This document shows, in pieces, positions 1-7,128 of a stretch of DNA of 7,128 nt. The DNA comes from Candidatus Rokubacteria bacterium RIFCSPLOWO2_02_FULL_72_37 (GTDB taxonomy: Bacteria; Methylomirabilota; Methylomirabilia; Rokubacteriales; CSP1-6), in assembly GCA_001790315.1 (NCBI GenBank), contig MGCE01000041.1, positions 1-7,128 on the forward strand, read 5' to 3'. The position numbers were made by a program, and so were the translations under genes. The notes beneath the pieces are model-generated. The model did not search any database. It was not told the origin of the DNA and saw nothing but the letters and a program-made list of their open reading frames with translations. Each line of letters opens with the position of its first letter. Position 1 is the first letter of the stretch.

Positions 1-247
1 GCTGGAGCTCGAGGTAGAGCAGCCCGAGCGCGTTCGGATAGATCGCCACGGACGGATCGGTGTCGATCGCCTCGCGAAAGGCGGCGAGCGCCTGCGACGC
101 CTGCTTGTCGCGGAAGGCTGCGACGCCGCGCTCGTACGCGGCCCGGGCGTGGAGCCGCCTCACCTCCGGCGTCTCCCCGCCGCCGGTCGCGCAGCCGGTC
201 ATCAGGAGCGTGACGGCGGCGAGCAAAAATATCAGTCTTGTTGACAC
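1..247 (-). CDS. TPR-containing lipoprotein, 5' part only (runs off left edge)
   Basis: Reading leftwards from a GTG at 247, 82 codons are visible before the window ends. Residues 1-19 form a lipoprotein signal peptide: one Arg, a hydrophobic run (LIFLLAAVTLL), then the lipobox M-T-G-C with Cys19 as the predicted lipidated residue. From about residue 36 comes a tetratricopeptide-like helix pair (AAYERGVAAF...ALAAFREAIDTDP) followed by the start of a second unit (NALGLLYLEL). The start is supported by a GGGGAGGA ribosome-binding site 6 nt upstream. TPR lipoproteins are usually scaffolds for envelope assembly machines such as the PilF/PilW pilotins or BamD-like proteins, but too little is visible to choose. 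It diverges from the FmdB-type gene with only 30 nt between the starts. The lipoprotein and TPR calls are firm; the specific role is unknown. Confidence 0.85.
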   Translation of the reverse strand, partial: MSTRLIFLLAAVTLLMTGCATGGGETPEVRRLHARAAYERGVAAFRDKQASQALAAFREAIDTDPSVAIYPNALGLLYLELQ

Positions 248-269
248 GTTCCGTCCTCCCCTGTACCTT
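225..269 (+). promoter_or_regulatory. Probable sigma-70 promoter for the FmdB-type gene
   Basis: TTGACA at 241-246 is a perfect -35 hexamer. After a 17-bp spacer, TACCTT at 264-269 is a weak -10 (3 of 6 matches to TATAAT). The A/T-rich patch AAAAATAT at 225-232, unusual in this GC-rich background, sits just upstream of the -35 in the position of an UP element. The predicted transcription start, about 7 nt after the -10, falls at roughly 276, next to the GTG start at 278. The promoter lies inside the signal-peptide codons of the divergent TPR lipoprotein gene. This is inferred from consensus matching only. Confidence 0.45.
254..261 (-). promoter_or_regulatory. Ribosome-binding site of the TPR lipoprotein gene
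   Basis: On the minus strand GGGGAGGA lies 6 nt before the GTG at 247. It is the strongest Shine-Dalgarno match in the window and fixes that non-ATG start. Confidence 0.75.
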
Positions 270-277
270 TGACCCCT

Positions 278-625
278 GTGCCGACCTACGAGTATGAATG
301 TACCGGGTGCCGACGCGTCTTCGAGGTGAAGCAGCGCATCTCCGAGCCCGCACTGTCGACGTGTGACGCCTGCGGCGGCCCCGTACACCGCCTCCTCTCG
401 GCCGCCCCGTTCATTCTCAAGGGCGGCGGCTGGTACGTCACGGATTACCCCTCGGAGTCGCGGAAGAAGGCGCTCGAGTCGGAGAAGAGCCCGAGCAAGC
501 CCACGGACAAGGCGGCCCCGGCTACGAGCGCCTCCGCGGCGTCTTCGGCGCCGGCCGGGTCGTCCTCGACGCCGGCCGCGCCGAGCCCATCGTCGAGCCC
601 GTCCTCGAGCGCGACGAGCGACTGA
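278..625 (+). CDS. FmdB-family zinc-ribbon regulatory protein
   Basis: The 115-residue product opens with the family hallmark MPTYEYEC. It has two zinc-knuckle pairs, C8-x2-C11 and C29-x2-C32, followed by the conserved segment FILKGGGWYVTDYPS (residues 46-60). This is the FmdB/CxxC-CxxC-SSSS putative regulatory family (type name from Methylophilus FmdB, linked to formamidase/amidase expression). The real role of most members is unknown, and binding of one zinc ion is inferred from the four cysteines. The C-terminal half is low complexity: a Lys/Glu/Ser stretch, then an Ala/Ser/Pro tail from about residue 82, both common in this family. GTG at 278 is chosen because it gives the canonical N-terminus; an in-frame TTG at 269 would add three residues. 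No Shine-Dalgarno sequence precedes the GTG, and the best promoter would start transcription almost at the codon. The last 104 nt overlap the convergent SAM hydrolase gene. Confidence 0.9.
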   Translation: MPTYEYECTGCRRVFEVKQRISEPALSTCDACGGPVHRLLSAAPFILKGGGWYVTDYPSESRKKALESEKSPSKPTDKAAPATSASAASSAPAGSSSTPAAPSPSSSPSSSATSD

Positions 626-1385
626 CCCGCACCGGCGTTCCTGCCCGGGCGCCCAGCACGGCCGCGGCACTGCCTTCGCGCACCGCGATCTCGAGCCGCC
701 CCTGCGAGCCGACGAGGGCGCCGGCGGCGCCGGGGTCGAGGTCGCCGTAGGTCCGCACGAGACGGAGTGTCCGCCCGCCGACCCGCACGGCGGCCGACGG
801 GCCGAGCGCCGCGAGCGCGTCCTCGCCGATCGACGTGACCAGGTTGCCGAAGCGGTCCACGTGCAGCACGAGCCCGGCGAGCGCACCGCCGCGCGCGCGC
901 GCCCCGGGCCACGCCAGCCGCACCGGGTCGCGCACCGGCGGGCCCAGCCGCGCCGCAGGCAGGCCGAGCGCCAGGTGCGCGGCCGCCGGCGCGAACACGT
1001 CCCGCCCGTGGAAGGTGGCGCTCACCGTCCCCCGCCGGTACTCGGGCGCCCGGAGCTCGAACGCCTCCCAGTCGGCGCCTGCGAGGAAGGGCGTGAAGAG
1101 CCCGTTGTCCGGCCCGACGAAGAGCTGGCCCCGCGAGAGCAGGGCGAGGCCGCGCCGCGCGGTCCCGACCCCCGGGTCGACGACGCCGACGTGCACGGTC
1201 CCGGGGGGAAACCAGGGCGCCGCCGCCTCGAGCACGAGCGCGCCGGCCGTCACGTCGTGCGGGGGGATCTCGTGCGTCACGTCCACCAGGTGGACGTCAC
1301 GGGTGATCGAGAGGACGGCGGCCTTCAGCTCCGCCACGTAGGCGTCGCGCGTGCCGAAGTCCGACGTCAGCGTGACGACGACCAC
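522..1385 (-). CDS. SAM hydrolase (S-adenosylmethionine hydroxide adenosyltransferase, DUF62 family)
   Basis: The 287-residue cytosolic protein belongs to the SAM-dependent chlorinase/fluorinase superfamily, in the subfamily that uses water or hydroxide to split SAM into adenosine and methionine. Visible motifs in order are TLTSDFGTRDAYV (5-17), VDVTHEIPP (34-42), VVDPGVGTARR (68-78), FVGPDNGLF (89-97), FHGRDVFAPAAAHLA (125-139) and, further on, HVDRFGNLVTSI. The Asp-Arg-His triad described for archaeal hydroxide adenosyltransferases maps to D70, R77 and H126, which supports hydrolase rather than halogenase. The C-terminal small domain ends near GARAGTPV (about residue 252). A final ~35-residue Arg/Ser-rich tail has no family counterpart that I recall and is antisense to the FmdB tail. 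The GTG start lies 1 nt after the TGA of the prenyl synthase, suggesting translational coupling. The family is firm; the tail may be a by-product of a lost upstream stop. Confidence 0.9.
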   Translation of the reverse strand: MVVVTLTSDFGTRDAYVAELKAAVLSITRDVHLVDVTHEIPPHDVTAGALVLEAAAPWFPPGTVHVGVVDPGVGTARRGLALLSRGQLFVGPDNGLFTPFLAGADWEAFELRAPEYRRGTVSATFHGRDVFAPAAAHLALGLPAARLGPPVRDPVRLAWPGARARGGALAGLVLHVDRFGNLVTSIGEDALAALGPSAAVRVGGRTLRLVRTYGDLDPGAAGALVGSQGRLEIAVREGSAAAVLGARAGTPVRVSRSSRSRTGSTMGSARPASRTTRPAPKTPRRRS

Positions 1386-1386
1386 G

Positions 1387-2385
1387 TCACCGATCGCGAT
1401 CCACGACGAAGTCCGCGATCAGCGTCAGCGTCTCCCGCTCCTCGGACGGGGGAAAGGCGGCCAGGTCCGCCTTGGCGGCCTGGGCCCAGGCGTGCGCACG
1501 CTCGAGCGCGTACTCCACGCCCTCGTGCTCGACGACCGAGCGCCGGATCTCCTCGAGCTCCTCGGGGCCGAGCACCCGGCGCGCCAGGAGGTCGCGGACG
1601 CGGGCGGCGATGGCCGGCGTCGCCCGCGCGAGCGTCGCGATCAGCGGCAGCGTCCGCTTCCCCTCGCGGAGATCCGCGCCGATCGCCTTGCCGAGGCGGT
1701 CCTGGTCCGCGACGAAGTCGAGCGAGTCGTCCGAGATCTGGAAGGCGACCCCGATGTCGAGCCCGTAGCGGGTGAGCGCGTCGAGTCCCCGCGACGGGAT
1801 CCCGCCCAGCAGCCCGCCGATCCGGCAGCAGGCCGACATGAACGAGGCGGTCTTCTGCGTGATGATCCGGACGTAGTCCGCCTCCGAGGTGACGCCGCTC
1901 CGCTTCAGCTGGAGCTGGAACACCTCCGCCTCCGTCATCGAGACCGTGGAGCGCGCCAGCGTCTCCATGACCGCGCGATCGTTGTCGCGCACCAGCATCG
2001 CGAACGACTTGGAGTAGAGGTGATCGCCCACGAGCACGGACGCGTCGTCGCCCCACTGCGCGTTCGCCGACGGGCGTCCGCGACGCAGCGGGGCCTGGTC
2101 CACGACGTCGTCGTGGATGAGCGTCGCGGTGTGGAGCATCTCGACGACGCAGGCGAGGCGGACGCTCCGGGGCCCCCGGTAGCCCGCGAGACGCGCGGCC
2201 AGCAGCAGGAGGATGGGGCGCAGGCGCTTCCCGCCCGCGCCCGCGACGTAGCCGCCCATCTCCTGGATCAGCTCGACCGGCGAGTTCAGCTCGCGCCGGA
2301 TCTCCTGCTCCACCAGCTCGAGATCGACGCCGACCAGTCCGCCGACGCGCTCCTTCAGGACCTGTTCGAGGGCGGGCGTGGGCAC
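1387..2385 (-). CDS. ispB: Long-chain trans-polyprenyl diphosphate synthase (octaprenyl/heptaprenyl type)
   Basis: This 332-residue protein is a class I all-trans prenyl transferase that adds isopentenyl diphosphate units to an allylic primer, typically for a quinone side chain. Visible motifs are GGKRLRP (51-57), the first Asp-rich motif HDDVVD (D92, D93, D96) followed by LRRGRPSAN, the QKTA lysine motif (177-180), the second Asp-rich motif DDSLD (D219, D220, D223) and GKAIGADLREGKRTLP (232-247). A small Ala (A87) five residues before the first Asp-rich motif, as in E. coli IspB, leaves the chain tunnel open, so a long product is expected; exact length cannot be read. Length matches the family (about 320-335). 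The GTG at 2385 gives MPTPALEQVL and starts 8 nt after the lipoprotein stop. No strong ribosome-binding site is seen, so translation may be coupled. The reading frame stays open upstream to 2958, but that part is overlapped by a better lipoprotein ORF and is not family sequence. Confidence 0.92.
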   Translation of the reverse strand: MPTPALEQVLKERVGGLVGVDLELVEQEIRRELNSPVELIQEMGGYVAGAGGKRLRPILLLLAARLAGYRGPRSVRLACVVEMLHTATLIHDDVVDQAPLRRGRPSANAQWGDDASVLVGDHLYSKSFAMLVRDNDRAVMETLARSTVSMTEAEVFQLQLKRSGVTSEADYVRIITQKTASFMSACCRIGGLLGGIPSRGLDALTRYGLDIGVAFQISDDSLDFVADQDRLGKAIGADLREGKRTLPLIATLARATPAIAARVRDLLARRVLGPEELEEIRRSVVEHEGVEYALERAHAWAQAAKADLAAFPPSEERETLTLIADFVVDRDR

Positions 2386-2393
2386 GCGGGACG

Positions 2394-3089
2394 CTACTTC
2401 AGGACGACCTGGTCCTTGATCCGGATCTGCGCCCCCGCGGCCACGACCTGCACGTCCGCCACCGAGAACTTCTCGCGGGTCTCGGTGACGCGCGCGGTCG
2501 CGATCTCCTCGTCGAGCTCCCCGAGCACCTCGCCCGTGACCGGGTGGACGATCGCGATCTTGTCGCGCCTGAGGCTCAGCAGGCTCCCGGGCCGCACGCC
2601 GTCGGCGGCCGTGAGGTCGACCACGATCCGGGTGGTGTCCACGTACACGACCAGGCCGCGCTTCGGGCCGGCGACCGCCGGCCCGGACCCGCCACGGCCG
2701 TTGGACGTCGTGCCCGTCGTCCCGCCGATCGCGCGCGGCGGCTCGCCGACGGCGGTCTGGTAGGGCACGCCCTGGCGCGGGCTGATCTTGCCTCCGCCGG
2801 GCGGCGAGCCGTACTTGGCCACGATCTCGGGCGGCGCCAGGATCGCGTTCTTGTTGAAGACGCCCTTGATCGTGAACGGGATCTTGTCCTCCTCGACCCA
2901 GACGTACTCGGGCTCGCTCGGCACGTCGCCGAACCGCGGGTTCTTGATCAGGACCCACCGTGTCTCCGCGGCCCGGATCGCGACCGAGGGATCGCCGGGG
3001 TTCGGGAGGCCGAAGACGTTCCGCACCGTCGAGCAGCCGGACACCGAGAACGCGAGCGCAACCACCAGGAGCACGCGCTGCAACATCAT
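2394..3089 (-). CDS. Lipoprotein of unknown function with C-terminal FlgT-like module
   Basis: The 231-residue product begins with a clear lipoprotein signal peptide (MMLQRVLLVVALAFSVSGC) with lipobox V-S-G-C and Cys19 as lipidation site. Residues 40-115 (TRWVLIKNPRF..., then PFTIKGVFNKNAILAPPEIVAKYG) match no family I recognise. Residues 118-143 form a Gly/Thr/Pro-rich linker. Residues 144-231 are a small beta-rich module (GLVVYVD...D-G-V-R-P-G...HPVTGEVLGELDEE...FSVADV) that resembles the C-terminal domain of FlgT and related envelope proteins. It aligns well with residues 49-136 of the neighbouring exported protein. ATG at 3089 is used; a second ATG at 3086 is equally possible and keeps the lipobox. 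A weak AGG lies about 8 nt upstream. Position +2 of the mature protein is Ser, not Asp, so outer-membrane sorting would be expected if the host is diderm. The lipoprotein call is firm; function is unknown. Confidence 0.85.
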   Translation of the reverse strand: MMLQRVLLVVALAFSVSGCSTVRNVFGLPNPGDPSVAIRAAETRWVLIKNPRFGDVPSEPEYVWVEEDKIPFTIKGVFNKNAILAPPEIVAKYGSPPGGGKISPRQGVPYQTAVGEPPRAIGGTTGTTSNGRGGSGPAVAGPKRGLVVYVDTTRIVVDLTAADGVRPGSLLSLRRDKIAIVHPVTGEVLGELDEEIATARVTETREKFSVADVQVVAAGAQIRIKDQVVLK

Positions 3090-3100
3090 GCCGGGCCTAA

Positions 3101-3130
3101 AGATAGCACAGGCGCAGATCGCACAGGCAC
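3101..3130. repeat. Two-copy 15-bp tandem repeat in spacer
   Basis: AGATAGCACAGGCGC (3101-3115) is followed at once by AGATCGCACAGGCAC (3116-3130), matching at 13 of 15 positions. It fills most of the 45-nt gap between the two envelope-protein genes. No hairpin or binding site is evident. Confidence 0.7.
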
Positions 3131-3134
3131 GCCG

Positions 3135-3934
3135 TCAATCCGTGACGCCCGGCTCCCACGGGAAGCGCTGGGCCTCGGCGCCGGAGGCGGGCACGAGGGG
3201 CTCGCGGTGCGAGAACAGCGCGGTGCCCGTGATCGCCGAGATCCACGTGACGTCCAGGTACGTCACGCCCCGGCGCTCGAGCAGCACCGGGACGATCCAG
3301 CCCGACACCTCGAAGCGCCGTGAGACGCGGACCGCGCGCTCGGGCAGGGCCAGCACCTCCTCGACGCGCGCCTCGCCGTTGGCGAAGACGTCGCCCACCG
3401 TCAGCGGGTCGACGACCTGGAAGCGCTTCGAGCGCTCGAGGGAGGTCGCGAGCATGAACGGCACGCGCCGCAGGTCCGCCTTCTGCTGGGTGAGGTCGAG
3501 GACCGGCGTGATCGCGAGCTTGATGCGGCCGCGCGTGATCCGCACGCCGTCCGCGGCCTGCGGCTGCGGCTTGCCCTCGACGGGCACCAGGCGGGCCTCC
3601 GAGAAGCGTGCCTGGACCCGCCGGATCTGCGCATAACCGAGGACGTCCTCGTAGCGGCCGAGCGCCTTGCCCGTGAACGGGTGGTGGAACTCGGCGCCCT
3701 TGCGGTAGATCGCGAGCTCCTGCCCCACGCGGCCGCCCCGCTCTCCACCGACGTCGATGTAGACCAGGTCACCGTCGACACCGACCACGAGCCCCTCGAC
3801 CGGCTGGAACGCCTGGACGAACTGCTCGGCCATCAGCGTGAAGGTGGCGCCGATCTGGTCCGCGAGGGCGGCCGCGGCCGGCGAGGCGGCGGCCAGCAGC
3901 GACGCGGCGACGAAGAGCAGCGGCACCCGCCACC

Positions 3935-3938
<4 letters not shown>
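3135..3938 (-). CDS. Exported protein with FlgT-like module and a CsgG/TolB-N-like region
   Basis: Reading from TTG at 3938 gives 267 residues. Residues 1-23 look like a Sec signal peptide (MRWRVPLLFVAASLLAAASP, then AAA), with likely cleavage after ASPAAA or slightly later. Residues 46-136 form a module like the FlgT C-terminal domain: EGLVVGVDGDLVYIDVG, a G-R-V-G-Q turn, HPFTGKALGRYED and FSEARLV. Residues 138-250 have the pattern of CsgG/FlgT-middle/TolB-N type domains: a strand (LAITPVLDL), a helix (LATSLERSKRFQVVDP), then SGWIVPVLLERRGVTYLDVTWISAITGTALFSH. No transmembrane segment is seen after the signal. The TTG overlaps the mutase stop (TTGA), and GGTGA lies about 7 nt before it. A GTG at 3926 with GAGGTGG ahead of it is a credible alternative, but it removes the basic n-region. 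A periplasmic or outer-membrane-associated role is inferred; the precise function is unknown. Confidence 0.78.
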
Positions 3939-5518
<1,580 letters not shown>

Positions 5519-5548
5519 CTCACGGCCTCACGGCTCACGGCCTCACAG
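5519..5548. repeat. Two-copy 15-bp tandem repeat spanning the carboxyltransferase stop and mutase RBS
   Basis: CTCACGGCCTCACGG (5519-5533) is followed directly by CTCACGGCCTCACAG (5534-5548), matching at 14 of 15 positions. On the coding (minus) strand the repeat is built from GTGAGGCC/GTGAGCC units. It contains the TGA stop of the carboxyltransferase gene (5545-5543), fills the whole spacer, and supplies the GAGG ribosome-binding site of the mutase in its second copy. Confidence 0.8.
5526..5529 (-). promoter_or_regulatory. Ribosome-binding site of the mutase gene
   Basis: GAGG on the minus strand lies 7 nt before the ATG at 5518. It is generated by the 15-bp tandem repeat; the upstream copy holds a second GAGG too far from the start to be used directly. 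Confidence 0.55.
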
Positions 5549-7093
5549 CGGGATATTGCCGTGCTTCTTGGGCGGGTTCGCGTCGCGCTTGGTCCGTAAG
5601 ATTTCGAGCGCCGCCGTGAGCCGCGCCCGCGTGTCTCGGGGCTCGATCACCTCGTCGACGTAGCCGCGCTCCGCGGCGACGTACGGGTTCGCGAACTTCT
5701 CGCGGTACTCACGCGTCTTCGCGTCCCGGAAGGCGGCCGCGTCCCCGGCCTGCTCCAGCTCTCGCCGGTAGAGGATGTTCACCGCGCCGTCCGGGCCCAT
5801 CACCGCGATCTCCGCCGTCGGGTACGCGAGGTTGAGGTCTCCGCGGATGTGCTTGGACGACATGACGCAGTACGCGCCGCCGTACGCCTTGCGCGTGATG
5901 ACGGTCAGCTTGGGCACGGTCGCCTCGCAGAACGCGTACAGGAGCTTGGCGCCGTGCTTGATGATGCCGCCGAACTCCTGCGCGGTGCCCGGCAGGAACC
6001 CCGGCACGTCCTCGAACGTGACGAGCGGGATGTTGAAGCAATCGCAGAAGCGGACGAAGCGAGCGCCCTTGATCGACGCCGCGATGTCGAGACAGCCGGC
6101 GAGATGCGCGGGCTGGTTCGCGACGATGCCGACCGGCCGGCCGCCGAGGCGCCCGAAGCCGATCACGATGTTGGGCGCGTACGTCGCCTGGACCTCGAAG
6201 AAGTACCGGTCGTCGAGGACCGTGCGGACGATCTCCTTCATGTCGTACGGCCGGTTCGGCTGGTCGGGCACGACCTCCTGCAGGGACTCGTCGCGCCGGT
6301 CCACGGGATCGCGCGTCGGGCGCACCGGAGGGTCCTCCAGGTTGTTTTGCGGCAGGAACGTCAACAGCTCTCGGATGAGCGCGAGACACTCCTCCTCGCT
6401 GTCGGTGGCGAAGTGCGCCACGCCCGAGGTCGTGCCGTGGGTCGTGGCGCCGCCCAGCTCCTCGGCCGAGACGCTCTCGTGCGTCACGGACCGGATCACG
6501 TCGGGGCCGGTGACGAACATGTACGACGTGCTCTTCACCATGAAGACGAAATCCGTGATGGCCGGCGAGTACACGGCGCCGCCGGCGCACGGCCCCATGA
6601 TCGCCGAGATCTGGGGGACGAGCCCCGAGGCGAGCGTGTTCCGCAGGAAGATGTCCGCATACCCGGCGAGCGACACGACGCCCTCCTGGATCCGCGCGCC
6701 GCCCGAGTCGTTGAGGCCGATGATCGGCGTGCCCGTCTTCATCGCGAGGTCCATCACCTTGCAGATCTTGCGCGCGTACGCGTCGGAGAGCGAGCCGCCG
6801 AACACCGTGAAGTCCTGCGCGAAGACGAACGCCGGGCGGCCGTGGATCCGGCCCGAGCCCGTGACGACGCCGTCGCCGGGGATCCGCTGCCCGGCCATGC
6901 CGAAGTCGTGGCTCTGGTGGACCACGAACCGGTCGAGCTCCGCGAACGACCCGGGATCGAGGAGGAGCTCGAGGCGCTCCCGCGCGGTCTTCTTGCCGGC
7001 CTTGTGCTGGCGGCGGATGCGCTCCTCGCCGCCGCCCAGCTCGGCTTCGGCGCGGCGGCGCGCGAGCTCCGCGAACTTGTCGTGTGGCGGCAT
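5543..7093 (-). CDS. pccB: Acyl-CoA carboxylase carboxyltransferase (beta) subunit, propionyl-CoA type
   Basis: The 516-residue protein is a biotin-dependent carboxyltransferase that moves carboxylate from biotin to an acyl-CoA, most likely making methylmalonyl-CoA from propionyl-CoA. It has both crotonase-fold halves. The N-terminal half shows TARERLELLLDPGSF (36-50), FAQDFTVFGGSLS (91-103), NDSGGARIQEGV (128-139) and MGPCAGGAVYSPA (166-178). The C-terminal half shows ANQPAHLAG (325-333), VTFEDVPGFLPGTAQEFGGIIKHGAKLLYAF (358-388), KAYGGAYCVMSSKHI (402-416) and YPTAEIAVMGPDGAVNIL (424-441). Length fits the PccB/AccD5/MmdA family (510-540). The biotin carboxylase and biotin carrier are not in the window. 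ATG at 7093 is chosen over an adjacent TTG at 7096, with AGAAG 4 nt upstream. The mutase immediately downstream supports the propionate route; a decarboxylase or transcarboxylase subunit (MmdA, 12S) is the main alternative. Cys409 occupies the position often discussed for acyl-chain selectivity. Confidence 0.93.
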   Translation of the reverse strand: MPPHDKFAELARRRAEAELGGGEERIRRQHKAGKKTARERLELLLDPGSFAELDRFVVHQSHDFGMAGQRIPGDGVVTGSGRIHGRPAFVFAQDFTVFGGSLSDAYARKICKVMDLAMKTGTPIIGLNDSGGARIQEGVVSLAGYADIFLRNTLASGLVPQISAIMGPCAGGAVYSPAITDFVFMVKSTSYMFVTGPDVIRSVTHESVSAEELGGATTHGTTSGVAHFATDSEEECLALIRELLTFLPQNNLEDPPVRPTRDPVDRRDESLQEVVPDQPNRPYDMKEIVRTVLDDRYFFEVQATYAPNIVIGFGRLGGRPVGIVANQPAHLAGCLDIAASIKGARFVRFCDCFNIPLVTFEDVPGFLPGTAQEFGGIIKHGAKLLYAFCEATVPKLTVITRKAYGGAYCVMSSKHIRGDLNLAYPTAEIAVMGPDGAVNILYRRELEQAGDAAAFRDAKTREYREKFANPYVAAERGYVDEVIEPRDTRARLTAALEILRTKRDANPPKKHGNIPL

Positions 7094-7110
7094 CAAGCTT
7101 CTAGTTTCAT
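7093..7110 (-). other. Possible five-codon leader ORF before the carboxyltransferase gene
   Basis: ATG AAA CTA GAA GCT TGA (MKLEA) is read from 7110 to 7093. Its TGA overlaps the carboxyltransferase ATG as TGATG, and a purine-rich AAGGA lies 9 nt before its ATG. It could couple ribosomes onto the downstream start or be chance. No attenuator structure is visible in the few upstream bases available (7111-7128). Confidence 0.2.
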
Positions 7111-7128
7111 TGACTTCCGTCCTTTTTT

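Noticed and set aside
626..700. Intrinsic terminator after the FmdB-type gene
   Set aside because: GC-rich inverted sequences occur but no T-tract follows on either strand, and the region is coding for the SAM hydrolase.
445..912. Minus-strand 155-codon open frame near the FmdB/SAM hydrolase junction
   Set aside because: It overlaps the conserved C-terminal domain of the hydrolase in another frame and resembles no protein family.
522..1385. SAM-dependent chlorinase or fluorinase
   Set aside because: The D70-R77-H126 triad and DPGVG, GPDNG and FHGRD motifs are those of the common hydrolase subfamily; there is no halometabolite gene context.
363..1775. Plus-strand 470-codon open frame across the FmdB-type, SAM hydrolase and prenyl synthase genes
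   Set aside because: The translation is Arg/Pro-rich low-complexity sequence crossing three recognisable genes; a GC-driven shadow.
1351..2763. Plus-strand 470-codon open frame opposite the prenyl synthase
   Set aside because: Antisense to a gene with all its catalytic motifs; no recognisable protein features of its own.
1387..2958. A 523-residue fusion of an N-terminal extension with the prenyl synthase
   Set aside because: The frame is open upstream of 2385, but that part reads as Arg/Asp/Pro-rich shadow of the lipoprotein gene, and family homology begins right at the GTG at 2385.

Overview
This is a GC-rich (about 70% by eye) chromosomal stretch from a bacterium. Six genes lie head to tail on the minus strand and fill most of the window. 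At the left edge are one divergent gene pair and one convergent overlap. GTG and TTG starts are common, the lipoproteins have standard bacterial lipoboxes, and the mutase is of the split (two-subunit) type. A GC-rich soil or sediment lineage such as Rokubacteria/Methylomirabilota or a deltaproteobacterial-like group would fit, but that placement is inference and cannot be proved from this window.

Layout, read in the direction of transcription of the minus-strand cluster (right to left): (1) 7093-5543, carboxyltransferase (beta) subunit of a propionyl-CoA-type carboxylase; (2) 5518-3935, catalytic large subunit of methylmalonyl-CoA mutase without its cobalamin-binding domain; (3) 3938-3135, an exported protein of unknown function with a FlgT-like module; (4) 3089-2394, a lipoprotein of unknown function carrying a related module at its C-terminus; (5) 2385-1387, a long-chain trans-polyprenyl diphosphate synthase; (6) 1385-522, an S-adenosylmethionine hydrolase (hydroxide adenosyltransferase, former DUF62). 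Gaps between these genes run from a 4-nt overlap to 45 nt, so one polycistronic transcript is likely. Its promoter would lie beyond the right edge.

At the left, a small FmdB-type zinc-ribbon protein is on the plus strand (278-625), convergent with and overlapping the SAM hydrolase gene by 104 nt. A partial TPR lipoprotein gene (247-1, minus) diverges from it and runs off the left edge.

Functionally, genes 1 and 2 belong to the propionyl-CoA / methylmalonyl-CoA / succinyl-CoA route. The biotin carboxylase/BCCP, the epimerase and the B12-binding mutase subunit are not in the window. Gene 5 makes an isoprenoid chain (probably a quinone side chain) and gene 6 hydrolyses SAM. Genes 3 and 4 are envelope proteins. 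I see no shared pathway across all six.

Most of the window is recognisable housekeeping DNA. The least explained part is the adjacent pair 3 and 4, which are not otherwise alike but share one domain. Smaller oddities are two-copy 15-bp tandem repeats in both longer spacers of the cluster and a likely leaderless promoter for the FmdB-type gene. I found no RNA genes, insertion sequences, CRISPR arrays or clear intrinsic terminators. No stretch over 300 bases lacks a gene.
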